Source of the DNA: Botryosphaeria dothidea
Taxonomy: Eukaryota; Ascomycota; Dothideomycetes; Botryosphaeriales; Botryosphaeriaceae
DNA length: 64,000 bases
Direction: 5' to 3'
Assembly (NCBI GenBank): GCA_011503125.2
Contig: WWBZ02000082.1
Coordinates: 2,046,001-2,110,000, forward strand
Part shown: positions 11,530-23,464 of the stretch, piece by piece
Numbering within the stretch: position 1 is the first letter of the stretch
How the letters are laid out: every line of letters starts with the position of its first letter
Position numbers and translations under genes: made by a program
The notes under the pieces: model-generated
The model's database searches: none
What the model saw: only the letters and a program-made list of their open reading frames with translations
What the model was told of the DNA's origin: nothing

Positions 11530-14500
11530 TTGACGGCTTTGCGGCGAGTATCTGGCCCGTAAGTATTTGCAACGGCTGCACCAGAGACGGTGAGGCTATG
11601 ATGTGGGCGTGAGCTTATGTAGTATTCCCCACGTCTTCTCGATAGCTTTACTTCTTCGTATAATTTGCTCTTTGCTGTCGTTATTGTCTTGAGCCGATAT
11701 TGTGTGCAGGAGGGCAGGGAACATTCTCTTCAACATAATTTCTTGTGTTGCTACTGTCTTTGCGATATCCCTATTGCGAGTGGTATCTTTGTAAGTATCT
11801 CTCTTATCGGATCGGGGGAGGTTTAAACATCATTCAATGGAGATAATCTTCTCTGAATAAGCCATGGACCTTCTGTATCACTCCGTGGACCAGCAGCATA
11901 CTAAGAAGGATGTTGAACTGGGGCTTTGGATGCGGAATACGAAAATCTCGAGCGACTGAACGCGCGGATCATATTCACATATTCAAGACCATCATGGCCA
12001 GGAGAATTTTATGAAAAAGTGTATCAGGCCATCATTTGCTAGGAATTTCGAGTCCCAAGCAGCGACCACTGACCGGACTATCCATCGATTTTGCGTGCGG
12101 AAGAGCAGCTTCATGCTATACCTGAAACATCTACCAGTTTCCTTTCCCCAACATACGAGTACCTCTGAAGCTGACGCCAGCCGAAAGTGAATATTTTCTA
12201 CTGCTTTCGTAATAGGAGATCAAGTAGTATAGCTCTTTGTTCGCGGGATCTTTGATGATGTCCTAGAGGGACGCTGAATATTGTTGCGCTTCGGGTACTG
12301 GACCCACGGTGTCCTTCTATGGTGCGTGTCCCCCGTTCGGCTCTGGAGTTGTAGCCGATGCCACGCTGATCTAGGACTGTCATGCGGGCTCTGGTGTCAT
12401 CAAAGACTTCCGACGGTAGGTGGCTGATGCAGGAAGAGGGCATGTGTCATGCTCAAATGAGGTCAGGGCTGTCACAAAGGTTGGTCGTCTGGGAGTGGTC
12501 CTGGTTCATCGGTGGTCAAAAACGTATTGCAGCTCCAATTGTAATGAAGCACTTCTCCGGTGCGTCAACAGCTCAACTGTCTGTTTCAATCTGAGGACCG
12601 GCTACTACTGGTCTTGGTGCTCTGGATTTGGCTTCTCGGCAATTCCTCACGTTTATCAAAGTTCAACTGGTCCTGCCTGGACGTTCTAGTCAACATCAAA
12701 TATAACGATTATCTCGAAAGATTTTTTTGATGATTCGCATTATCAATGGAGCTCAATTTTGGGGAACAATATCTTCCGATGCTTGGGAACCTCGAAGGCA
12801 TGCCACTGCCCCTCCATATACGATTGCTAAACAAAAAGTGGACCATTTTAGTCGTCTTGTTAGAGTAACCGATGGAAAACCAAGTGTACGCCAAACGATC
12901 TCGGTTGTAAATAGTCGTACCCTGATGTGGAAATTTTTGAATTCAGCGCTGCCAAGTATAGTCGGTGATGACAAGAAAGTATGACTGAAAACAGATTACA
13001 AGTTAGTTACCGCGTCACGCCGGGTTCTTTTCTCTGCGTCGTCCACTGATCATGAGGCCTTGCGCGCTGGATGACCATGTGCCTGATCCGCTCCCTATGC
13101 TGTCTGTGCCTACTAACAGATCATGGGTACTCTTCTTGGATCTCTGGACAGCGTCAATGCAACATCCAACGGCCAAATATGACCCTGAATTACAACCGCA
13201 ACCTCGTTATGAAAATGATGGGACGAGACTTTTCGTACGTGCAAGGGCACATGGACCACAACGGGTTTGGAAGGTGCCCTCTTCAAGGAAGAGCATTGAT
13301 CAACACATCATTTCCTGTCTTCTCGAGGCGGTGGAGCATCGATGAACGCCACCATTTCTCACGATAGCAGTTCGTCATTTGCTGGAGATTTGGGGTGCCT
13401 AACCACTGAACCCTGCGGAACCCTTTACGGGAAATGAAACCACCTGCCGACATCCGAGAGCGGGCAGAGGTGACGAGAGTGCAAGATGTTTTGCTTTGTC
13501 TATGATCTGTTGTTCCTCATATTCAAAAATTGGTCAGTCACTTCATATGGAGGTAGCGATGCAGCCCGTGGTACTGTTTGGAGCGCTTCGTGACTTTGTG
13601 AGGTCAAAGCGCGAGACATACCTCACCACAGCGCAAAGACGATCACGCCAGATCATGGCGAGAGTGACCATCATGGCTCGAACAGTCGAAACCCCTCCTT
13701 GATCATGTCTATTTAAAAGCGCATGTGAGTCAATAATGACCGTCTAGGTTGGAGAAAGAAAGGGGAGGAGTGGAGATTACAAGGGATACAAAAAGAGTAG
13801 CTTACCTAACACACGAATAGACCAATTCGGCAAGTCGTCGCGTGATATCCAAATCGAGGGGATAGGGTGGCGCATTGAGGAATTTGGTGAAGCCTCCGCG
13901 GTCCCACGGACTAACCAGACAAAGCAATCCAGGAGAAGGGCCACTAACAAGCCACAAGCTGCCCACACACAATCACATGAGAAAACATTAGCCAATTCTA
14001 AGAAGGCTCATCATCAAAAAGCTGGGCATAGACCGCCTCTGAACTGCACCAGTATTGAAGCAAAACGATTATAGTACCTGAAAGTACGTACGAGGCCGAG
14101 GTATATCAACAAAACCGCAAACAACAACGATAGGACAATCGAGAGAGGGGGCGGGCTCAAAAAGAAAGATGCTTGCAATGAAATCGCACGCAACTCACGC
14201 AATCCGCAAGAGATGAGTAAAAAAAACGATGGGCTACAAACCAAGGATATGCAGAAGGCCTCCCACCACCAAGATATTTCCCCTCCTCCCATCAAAAACC
14301 CAGCTACCTTTCCCATTAACCCCTGGAGGAGAAAAAAAAAGCAAATTTCCACTGTTCCGTCATCATACCAAAAATAAGAAAAAACCAGCAACTTAGTTGC
14401 TCTTTCTCACACATAGCATTCTGGCAATCATGAATCGCTTCAACGATTGGCAGTTTTTTCTGTTTTCCCTACTTTTTCTCTCGTCGACACGTCGTCAGCG

Positions 14501-14715
14501 TGATCCAGTCTGGGTGTACCACAACATTCAACGCAGGGTTAATGGGAAGCTGAAGAATTCGTCCGGACGTAAAAATACAGGGAGAGCAATGACAAACCCA
14601 TCCGGATAATTGCTTCAGCTTCCAACCTGAGATCGATTGTTGCGATACGCTGTGAACCAAGCCACGCTGGGCGAATGCTCTCTCACATCCATCGGCTTCC
14701 CAGTTCTATGCAAAT
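11530..14715. other. Gene-poor spacer (3.2 kb)
   Basis: No frame longer than about 125 codons, no recognisable protein motif and no splice-joined model. The composition is closer to balanced than in the coding blocks. I saw no clear terminal repeats, tRNA or poly-A tail. The first few hundred bases probably hold the 3' UTR of the aldehyde dehydrogenase gene. The rest is unexplained; an old, unrecognisable insertion is possible but not shown. Confidence 0.5.
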
Positions 14716-17157
14716 TTAAGAAGAAGGAGCCGGCTGCTCCTTGTTACCACCACCGGTGAACTTGTCCTTGAGCTTACCCCAGAAGCTACGCCTCTTGGCC
14801 TTCTTGTCAGAACCGGTGGAGGCGGGGGTATCGGGGGTAATCTTGTCCTTATCGGACTTGGCAGGGGTAGCCGGCGGCTTGTTGGGATCGCTTTCCGTGG
14901 CTTCTGAAGTTGCAGGAGCGGTGGTGGTCTCGGTGCCAGTGGTAACAGTAGGCTCAGTCTGCTCGGTCCGTAGACGGAGCGGCAGGCTCGGCCTGGAGAG
15001 TGGCTTCACGGTCCGCCGCGGTCTGCGCGGGCTTGTCGGCGGGAGCATTCAGACCGCTACCATCAGGACCCTCGTTTAGCTTCGTGTCAGAACCCGGGGC
15101 ACATTGATCGAAGTAACTGGAACCTCGGGCTCGCTGGATGACTTGAGAGGCTCCTCAGGCGACAGCGCCTTAGGGCTGATGTCAGTTGCAATCCGTGGTA
15201 GGCTCAGGAGCCGTAGCAGACAGGGCAGCACTCTCGGTCGGAGGGACATCGGCAATCTCGTTCGTCGGCTTAACCTCCTCCTTCAGTTCATCTTCAACAG
15301 CGGACTTGGCCTTGACGGCCTCAGGGTTGGCAGCTGCCTCCGGGCTCTCGTCAGCCTTTGCAATGGACTCCTTGACGACATCGGGAACCGCACTGGTCGA
15401 TGCGGTACCATTTGCTTCGCCCCCATGGGCCTTCTTCAGGAGCTCTTCCTCAACCTCAGCCTTCTGAGTCACGGCTTCAGCATTTGCAGCAGCCTCGGGG
15501 CTCTCGTGCGCCTTCTCGATGGAGCTAAAGACGGTTGCAGGCACATCCTTCTCCTCAGCGGTTTGTCCAGTAGCGTTCGATTCGGGGACCTTGTCAAGCA
15601 ATTCCTCCTCAAAGTCCTTCTTGTGAGACACAGCCTCAGGGTTAGCGACAGCCTCAGGGCTTGCATGTGCCTCCTTGATCGAATCGGTGACAGCCTGAGG
15701 AACATCGTTGTTCGCAGGCTCCGTCTCAACGTTACTCGCAAGCTCCTTCAGGTCGCTAGTCGGCGAGGTAGTGGTGGCGGCACCAACGGCTTCCGATACC
15801 TTGTTGCTCGCAACGTAGGCTGCGCCAGCCGCAGCGGCACCTGCAGCGGCAACACCACCGGTCACAGCGCCGGCAACATCGCCAGCTGTAATAGGATCAC
15901 TGGCGGTGGTGTTCTCAGAAGTAGCAGGCTGCTCAGGAACCTTGTCCAAAAGTTCCTTCTCCGTCTCAGACTTTTCCTCAACGGCGGTAGGGTTAGCAGA
16001 CGCTTCGGGGAAGCGCCCGCTTCCTGCTGACTTTCCGACACAACCTCGGGGACACCACGCGGCTCCTTAGGGACCTGGGCAGCAAGAGCAGCAGTGGTGC
16101 TCTCGGGGTGGGCGGACTGGATTGTCACGCCAGGGTCGGCATCCTTAGCGCTCGGGCCAGAACCCACGGGGAGGCTGGACTCGGGGATGGTGGTGGAGGT
16201 AATACCGGGAATGTCAAACATGTTCGCATCACGATCCTTCTCAGGAGTGACGACGGGGCCAAGCTGCGGCGGTAGCGACTCGCCCTTCTCGTATGACTCC
16301 TTGTCCAGCGTGACATTGCTGTTGATGTTGTTGGCGGAGATGGACTCAGGCTCAGGAACCTTCTCGCCGGGGGCCAACTGGATGGGATTGCCGGCAGTGT
16401 TGGTTGCGGGCAGCGGGTTCACGCCGAAAGCCTGCTCCTTCTCCTCATGCTGGGCCTTGAGCTCCTCGTCGTCCTTGACGGTCGACTCGACGGTGTTGGA
16501 ATGAATTGTGCTCGGGTCGGGAACCTTCTCGCCGGGGGCAAGCTTTATGGGGTTCGCATCGCCATTGGAGGCGGGAATGGGGTTCACGGAGAAGGACTGG
16601 AGCTCGTTGGCGGGGGTCTCAATGAAGGCGCCAGGCACGTCCTCGGCTCTCGGGGTCTCCTTGGGCTGCTCAGCGGCAAGCTGGGCGGTGGTGGAATCGG
16701 GGGCGGCGGAAGACATGATGTGTGCGGATGACGGGGAATGGATGTCGGCGGGGAGGAGGACGTTGTTGTAGATGCCGTGGCCGTCGTCTTCCTGAGGGGC
16801 CTGTGTGCTGGTGGTCCAATTGCCGTCGACGACAAACTGTGGGTAGAGCGGTAAGCGGTGTGTGCGTTGACCAGGTGACGAAATCCGGTTTGCAGGCAGC
16901 GGGGATTCGCTGCGTGGGACTCGGGCGCACAGGTGGGGACCTCACCTTATAAAGGACCTTTTCGTCATTCTTCGGCAGCTGGACCGTCTTCTCGAAGACG
17001 CCGTTCTTGTGGTCCAGCTTGACGCTTTTGGACCAGTCGTCGAAGGTTCCGGTAACATAGACTTCGGTGGCGGGCAGCTCCCTAAGCATCGATCAGCGAG
17101 GGAATGCGCGGGAAACGAAGGCAATCTCGCCTACCATCTGAAGGTGAAGGAGCCCAT
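14716..17157 (-). pseudogene. CRP1: CRP1-like protein with AMPK-type glycogen-binding (CBM48) domain, four apparent frameshifts
   Basis: Exons 17135-17157 (MGSFTFRW), 16946-17081 and from 16836 down encode an N-terminal carbohydrate-binding module: ATEVYVTGTFDDWSKSVKLD, then KFVVDGNWTTST. A long Pro/Glu/Ala-rich region follows with degenerate repeats of the type SPEAAANPEAVxxKxxVEEEL. The C-terminus is basic (KKAKRRSFWGKLKDKF). This matches yeast CRP1 and filamentous relatives. The reading frame breaks four times by one base: about 16010 (one base missing in CGGGG), about 15193 (one extra), about 15110 (one missing) and about 14970 (one extra). Each is placed where homologous repeat text continues in another frame. 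The four shifts cancel, so the final frame is right. Either a decaying gene or uncorrected assembly indels; neighbouring genes are clean. Confidence 0.78.
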
Positions 17158-18885
17158 TGTGGGCAGGGCGCGCAGTGCGTTGGTCGGGCCGGCGGGCTGC
17201 TAGGGATAGGCTGGGCTGAGCTGGCTGCTGGTGAGGCGGTAGGATTGAGCGTCAATTGCAGCGTCACGTCGCCAGGCTGTCGGCGCAATGCGCTGAGCTG
17301 CTGAGTCGCGGGCAAGAGCTGGCAGCGCTAGCACCAGAAGAAGCGGGCGCGTGCGGTGTCAATCGCTGGGGCTTGGCGCGCGTGGCCGTGGCCGTGGTCG
17401 CGGGCGTGAGGTGCAACAGACAGAGCGGCGCGGCGCAGGACGGTGGTGGTGCTGCTGCTGCTGCTGGAGCATGCAAGTTGGATGAAGAAGCTTGGGAGGT
17501 GTGACACGGCACAGGATGACGCTAGACGGGCAGCCTGCTGGCGGAGCTGCTGGAAGCTCAGCGCCTGCTTGCCAGCCTCTTCCCAGCCCGCCCGTTCCAA
17601 CATCACCCACCTTCGCCCGCGCCGTCGCCCTTGGACTGCCTATCGCGTCAGACGCGTGCGCTCTCACATGCTGCTGTTGCGCAACCCTCTTATCAGCGCC
17701 GTCGTGCGACTCAAGCACCGCCGAGTCGCCGTGTCTCCACGCAAACTGCATGAACGCCCACCGTGCGACTGGGCGATCTGCGTCTGCCGTCATCTGACTG
17801 CTCCTCGAACACGTCGCTGCCTCTCCCCACAGCGCGAGCTCAACACGGTGCACGAGGACCGTGTCCCAGAGCCCCGTCTGCCATTCTGCCATTCTGGCTC
17901 GCTCCGACCTCGCCCGCTCGTCGACTGCGCCGCTCTGCTCGCGCTTGTGGCGTCGCGGCGCAGCGGTACCAACATGCTCCAATCCCCGTCCTCATCCTTC
18001 AAACAACGGTAACTAGAATAGAAGCAGTTGCGTTTGTTCTAGCTCCGGCACCCATCTGCGAACTGCTGTGCCGTGCACCGGTTGGTCTTTGCTCTCCATC
18101 GCCATGGCGTGTGCTTCATTTGCCACATGCAATACACCTCATATCCGTGCCCTGTCGAGAATGTCAAATCCATTTAGTACACATATCATGCACCGACTTG
18201 CAGCCTCGATAATCCAATCGCTGCATCCCTGATTCCGAAATGGGCTGCCCGGTCCATTGAAGGCAGGTGCGAATTCTAGGTTGCGATCCAGCCAACAATC
18301 CACCCTTGACTGACGTTTCCAGCGGCCCGCGCCGCTTCAAAATGTTTCTTGCTCCATATGCCGGCCTGAGACTGGTGTTTCAAAAATACTTGCTGGGATT
18401 CCCTGGCTTGCAGCCGACCGTTTGTTGGCCAACATTGGCCAGAAGGGCCCAGGGTTGCATCGCCCCCAGCTGTTCTTCTGCAGCCAGGCCGACTCATCTC
18501 GTACTAGACCCTAACCACAAATCATATCCGGTATCCAACAGTTTGCATCCCAGGCTACTGAATATAGACACATCTTCCAAACCCCAAATCCCGTCTGCGC
18601 CTCCTCACCATGCAGAAACCACCAACAAGGCCATTGTTCAAGACAACTGAACACGAGCTAGCAACAAAGTAGTGTCATGAAGGTTGATTTGCTGTCCTCT
18701 ACGGGAGAGGTCCAACTTTGGCATCTCCACCACCCCACAGCACTGTTTCTTGCCGTCTGAAGGAATACCAAGTGTTTCAGATTCTCTTCGGCTCTGTTGT
18801 TACCCTCTACCAACGCTGGCAGCCGCGCCATGCCTGCTATAATATAAGCAGCTCCCTCCTTCTCCACTGATCTAGCCACTCTCCG
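17158..18885. other. GC-rich upstream region of the CRP1-like gene
   Basis: About 1.7 kb between two divergent loci. Long overlapping frames on both strands (for example 17443-18012 plus and 17359-17982 minus) are Arg/Ser/Cys-rich, overlap each other and show no motif. I read this as promoter and 5' UTR. Confidence 0.5.
18836..18850 (+). promoter_or_regulatory. TATA-like element
   Basis: CTATAATATAAGCAG lies about 40-50 bp before the ATG at 18886. It supports a real transcription unit for the broken candidate gene that follows. Confidence 0.45.
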
Positions 18886-20156
18886 ATGCATCGACACTCT
18901 GTGTCCCTGGCTGGACTGTTGTCTTCCATCCTTCTATTACTTTTCGCCCTCTCTTCTACGACAACTGCTACTTCGTCCAAACCCCTCAGGGTTCCTGACC
19001 TCGCTGCAGCTCTTGAGGCACGCCAAAGAGTCTTTCGTACTCAGGGAAACTGCAACTCCGGCATTGAGGGAAAAGCCGCTGCTGTCGATAATCTACACCA
19101 TTTAGCATGGCGGCAAGCCGGAGCGACTCGAGGAAGGAGACCCACAGAGCGCAAGATATGATCGCTGCTGGCATTGAGGATGATGATGTTGTTGCATCAA
19201 CGGTCAGGGGAGACGTAAGAGGTAAGTTTAAGACCCTGTTCCTGAGGAACGTGGTTTCTGTTACGCAAGTATCGGGCATAGTTGGATCCTTCGTGCCAAC
19301 ACGTTTTCAGTTCCACCAGCCGCGTTGACGCGAGTATATAATCCTGCTCGTCTTCCACTGTAATCCTTTCACCGTCAAGTGAAGCTTCAGGAAACCCCAG
19401 GATTGCTGACCAATGTCTAAGGCACACGTTACCCACACATCCTGAATCACATCAGCACTTACACGATTCCCTCCATCGACGAGGTGCTGGACCTTTACCA
19501 CGAGTCATCATCTCCCGGCAATCCGGCTTCAGATCCGGAGCCTATCTATCGCAGCGGCTCCAAATCCGATTCACTCCGACAGTTTCAAGGGAGTTATGAG
19601 GAAAATCGTGACTGCATTGCCGCCTCTGTGACAAACGGCTTACAAAGGTGCTTATGATAATGAGGTCATCGGCCCTGGCGCTCAGCTTTACAACCTGCGC
19701 TACGCGTACCCTCCCAACGTCTCGGACTACACTTCCTCAAACAGCTCTTTTCAAACTTCAACAAACCAAACCTTAGAATCGCCGGTGATTTTCCGCGACG
19801 AATACTCGGAGTCAACATCGTCAGTTTCTGGAGACGAGGATGCTGTGCATCTCACCACAATTCCGGAGGAGCCAGAGCCCCCGGAGCTTGAAGCGGACAT
19901 CGACGTAGTGAAGCCTGTCTTTAAAGCGCGGCGGCAAAAGAGATGGCGAATGCTCAAAAATGGAATATGTAGAGAGGACAGCGGTGTAGTTGCCCGTATT
20001 GGAAATGTGGACGTTGCTTTCTTTTTCTTGTCTTCAAAAGGCTTTCATTTTGGGAAGGGTGGTGCCTGGTGTCTGGCTAACACTATGGTCACTTGTTCCT
20101 ACTTTCTTTGTCAGATCCTCTCGCTGATCTTTTTTTTTTTCTTTTCTTTTCTTTAG
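18886..20156 (+). pseudogene. Broken candidate gene for a secreted or membrane protein of unknown family
   Basis: The ATG at 18886 begins a classic signal-peptide-like N-terminus (basic start, then LAGLLSSILLLLFALSS). Coding-like text then moves between frames. After about 19090 the frame that reads AAGIEDDDVVASTVRGDV runs to a GTAAGT donor near 19213. From about 19440 an open frame reads YTIPSIDEVLDLYHESSSPG and reaches DCIAASVTNG. It then breaks at about 19640, where one extra T in GGCTTACAAAGG separates it from the frame reading GAYDNEVIGPGAQLYNLRYA. That frame continues through a Ser/Thr-rich and an acidic stretch to 20156. The family is not recognised. The start, intron and end are uncertain; gene decay or sequence indels could explain it. 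Confidence 0.4.
20130..20155 (+). repeat. T-rich pyrimidine tract
   Basis: A run of eleven T residues is followed by CTTTT-type units, at the end of the broken candidate gene. Simple low-complexity sequence, prone to length errors. Confidence 0.8.
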
Positions 20157-21076
20157 TCTATCTTTCCTTGAGTCTTTCTTTAGTTTTACAAGATACAGTC
20201 AGGGCAACCTGAAGTCACGTCGCAGCGGTGTTCAATTTCCTTACTCGTCGCCCGCATGCAAGCCAAGCGGAGCAATCAAATAAAGGCTCTTATCTCTTAC
20301 TGGACTGCATTGAAACTGTTTGCAACATCCGAGATCCAAAAGGTGGCGCAGCCTGTCTATCCGGGAAATTAAAGCTCACGTGCCATCCCACACCTTCCTT
20401 GGGATCTCGATCGCTGCCTCCATCGTTCCTTCCTCGGTCAACACGCAAGATCGAGCAGAGACAGAAACAATCTCATGATCCTACTGGGACAATGATATAA
20501 AATGCCCTCTCCCAGCATGTTATTTCTGTAACAAGAGCCACACACTATAGATTCGCGCTCCAAGATCCCGATCAATCGGTGCATTGTTCACACGTCGCCT
20601 CGCGATGTCCTAGCGATTCAGAGACGGCGACCGGGTTTCCAAAGCCTGCCCCGCTTCAGACATTGGAGTCCCGGCCGACAGACGTTGACGTCGCAGCAGG
20701 CTCAGGCATTTCCCGCGGCGGAGCTGCCAAGCCTGTTTGAGGCTCCGCGACCGTAAGCAAGGCTGACAACTTCAAGCTAAAGGCCTCAACGTCCAACATC
20801 GCATTATCAGCAGACGGTTAACCAAGCCCCTTACATTCGGTAGACCTCGGATTTCTCTACTCCGGGATCCTCTTTGACGCCTTTTGACGGAAGGGAACCT
20901 GAAAGTTGAGCAGAGCCCGCGTGCCACGGCATCCAGGTTTCGCCGCAGGCTCTGAAAACATAAAACTACTCCATTCGTTTCCACCAAAGAGATCGCTAAA
21001 CAGAGCGCCCTTGTTACCATAGGAACCCACTGCAAATATCTATCTGTTGATGCCAATTTGGGAATAGGCTCAGATC
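20157..21076. promoter_or_regulatory. Region upstream of the first HET-domain gene
   Basis: About 900 bp with no frame of interest. TGATATAAAATGC near 20490 is TATA-like but lies some 580 bp before the ATG. I see no repeats. Confidence 0.4.
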
Positions 21077-23109
21077 ATGAGTCCTTCGTTTTGTTCCTGC
21101 ATCGCCCCTTCTGCGTCAACACTCGATGGCAACGCTATCTGCTCAGATTGCGGCATGCTATTGGCCAACCCTAAGCAGGACAAGCCTCAAAAAAGCTTTG
21201 ATGAAGAAGAGCAACAGTGTGTGGACGAAGAGTTCTGCGCTTGTCGTTTCCCGTCAGTCCATATTTTGGGAGGCAGCCCGTTCTGCGACAGCTGCGGCCT
21301 TCCCCTCACCAACTTTGACCTGGTTTTGAAGACAATCGCCTCCAGGTCGTGCAAGGACTCCCAAAAGAGCGGGGAAAATTACACATGTTTGGCCAATAGT
21401 CGTAACTACAAGTACACACCACTTGATGATCAACAAATCCGGTTAATGGTCCTTCATCCAGGTGCATTCGAGGATCCTGTACATTGTACTATCATCCGTG
21501 CAGATATCCAACATCACCCTCAGTTTGAAGCCGTCTCCTACACTTGGGCGGGCGAGGATGGAAACTCCGCTCTCTGCAGATACATCAAGTGCGGGCGCGC
21601 CCAAAAACTGTTGTTAGTTACTGCCAACTGCGAGGCTGCTCTGCGCAGACTCCGTCTGCAGAGCTTTAAGAGAGTCTTGTGGATGGACGCTGTATGCATT
21701 GACCAAGAGAGTACCAACGAACGGAACCACCAGGTGAGACTGATGTCCAAAATATACAGCCTGGCCCAACGTGTCCTGGTATATTTGGGCGAGGAAAATG
21801 GCAACAGCGATTTGGTCTTCAACTTTATGAACAACCAGGGCCGCAATGCGAGCGCGACTCCCAGGCTTGCCTTGGATAACCCCGTTCGAAAATTGCTGTG
21901 TCGGCCCTGGTTCCGTCGGATATGGGTACTCCAAGAAGTTGGTGTGGCACGGCGCGCAGTTGCTATATGTGGCCCTTACACCATGCCTTTGGAAGCACTG
22001 TCGGTTCACAACTTGAATCTGGTTCGACTACCTCAAGAATCGGCTGATGGGACCGTCCCGTGTGTTCTCCGCCTTCAACTTGGACCTCATGACGAACAGC
22101 GCCGCCTGTGGAATCTTCTCAGAAGCTCTCGTTCCTGTGCCTGTAAGGATCCTCGAGACAAAGTTTTTGCCCTGAGAGGTCTTGCCAACGATATTCCGCC
22201 AGAGGATCTGAACCCAGACTATTCAAGGAGCACGACAGAAGTGTACACAGAAGTGACGGAATATCTAATAATGAAGTACCGCACTCTGGATGTCATTGAT
22301 CTCTTTTCAACTGAGAATCGTTCCCTACCGGACCTTCCATCCTGGGTCCCTGATTGGAGCACGACCGAGAGTATCGGACCGCATGTCTACTGGGCCCCTA
22401 ATGGAAGTTCAAAGACTTTCCGGAAGGACATTGTTAAGGTTTATCCGGGTCTTCCTGCCCCTCTTTACGCTCGATTGGAAGTATATGCCGTCAGACTTGA
22501 TCGTATCCGCTGTATGAGGCATATCTCAAGCCTGCAACTTGAGAGCTTCCCGCGGTATAAAACAGATCTGGTGCGGCATGTAGAAATATTTGGTTGGCAT
22601 GCCGTGATGACGCGGATCTTTGGGGACGATATCGAGAATTGTCCTACTCCGGATATTATCAAATGTATCTGCGAGAATTGTTCGGTAAGTACGGGCCTTT
22701 GCCGTCCTTGTTCTTGTGCTCATCCCAATGACAGCCATTGCCGTCGACTCCGGACCAGTGTTCCTGGTGCTACAACAAATTTGCGACATACCGGAAATTT
22801 TTGGAGAAGAGCGTACATCGAAATCCCGTATTTTTGACAGAAGGCGGCAGCATTGGGCTAGGACCAGAGAGGGCGCAGCCAGGAGATGTCATCTGCTCCA
22901 TGATTGGTACGAGCTTTCTGACTATCCTCACGCCTTTTCGAGATGGATTCAAATATGTTGGGAGATGCCATGTCATGGATCTTGATAACATGACACCAAC
23001 AGACGTTACCAAACAAGATGGTACAGTCGACGCGTCCTCTCTGGTCGCGTGGGGCCGGTGCCAGAAACAGCCCCAACGGATTGAGTACGAGCCAGTGTCC
23101 ATCTACTAA
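21077..23109 (+). CDS. HET-domain protein with two N-terminal cysteine modules
   Basis: Heterokaryon-incompatibility-type protein; HET domains act in allorecognition and programmed cell death signalling in filamentous fungi. Exons 21077-22684 and 22735-23109 give 660 residues. The N-terminus has two similar modules with paired cysteines, near residues 6-29 (CSC...GNAICSDCGMLL) and 55-78 (CACRFPS...PFCDSCGLPL), possibly zinc-binding. The HET domain follows with its usual blocks: FEAVSYTWAGED, RVLWMDAVCIDQESTNERNH, RVLVYLGEEN and LLCRPWFRRIWVLQEVGVAR. Downstream come DPRDKVFALRGLA and LPDLPSWVPDWS, and a C-terminal block with PGDVICSMIG and FKYVGRCHVMD. The minus-strand pseudogene at 55.7-58.3 kb is a paralogue with the same layout. 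Confidence 0.92.
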
Positions 23110-23464
23110 GACACTCTATTTATGGCCATCGACAACATGATCAGCAGTATTCGGCTACTGGATCCGCGCAAAAGCAATCGGCAGCTTTCGTCCAGTTCGT
23201 CAGGGGCCACGAATAGGGGCGGAGGGACGACATGACCAGGATTCAAAATCTCGGAAACAGACGACTCGTATTCCGCGCAAACCGCGGATGTACTGCATAC
23301 TTTTGAGCATTAACATCCTTTTGTATTCCTGGGATCCTTTGATGCGATTAGTTGTGTTCCACTGGCTTACGTCATCGAGGGGAAGGCGGTGTCCACTCCT
23401 TACAGATCCGGCCCCTCCTTAAATCACCAACTACCCGAGCCATCAACAAATCTTGCTTGGGACC
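23110..23464. promoter_or_regulatory. Spacer between two tandem HET-domain genes
   Basis: 355 bp between same-strand genes, expected to hold the 3' end of one and the promoter of the next. No further feature seen. Confidence 0.4.

Noticed and set aside
12727..12984. 85-codon frame in the 3.2-kb spacer
   Set aside because: Overlapped by opposite frames of similar length and without recognisable domain or splice context.
12040..13420. Weak similarity between segments near 12,030 and 13,375 (ATTTGCT...CCACTGA)
   Set aside because: Only short scattered matches; not enough to call a repeat by eye.
15104..16030. 308-codon plus-strand open frame, Ser/Gly/Leu-rich
   Set aside because: Antisense of the repeat region of the CRP1-like gene; no motif and no splice partner.
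17443..18012. 189-codon plus-strand frame upstream of the CRP1-like gene
   Set aside because: Cys/Arg/Ser-rich, overlapped by a 207-codon minus frame and without any motif.
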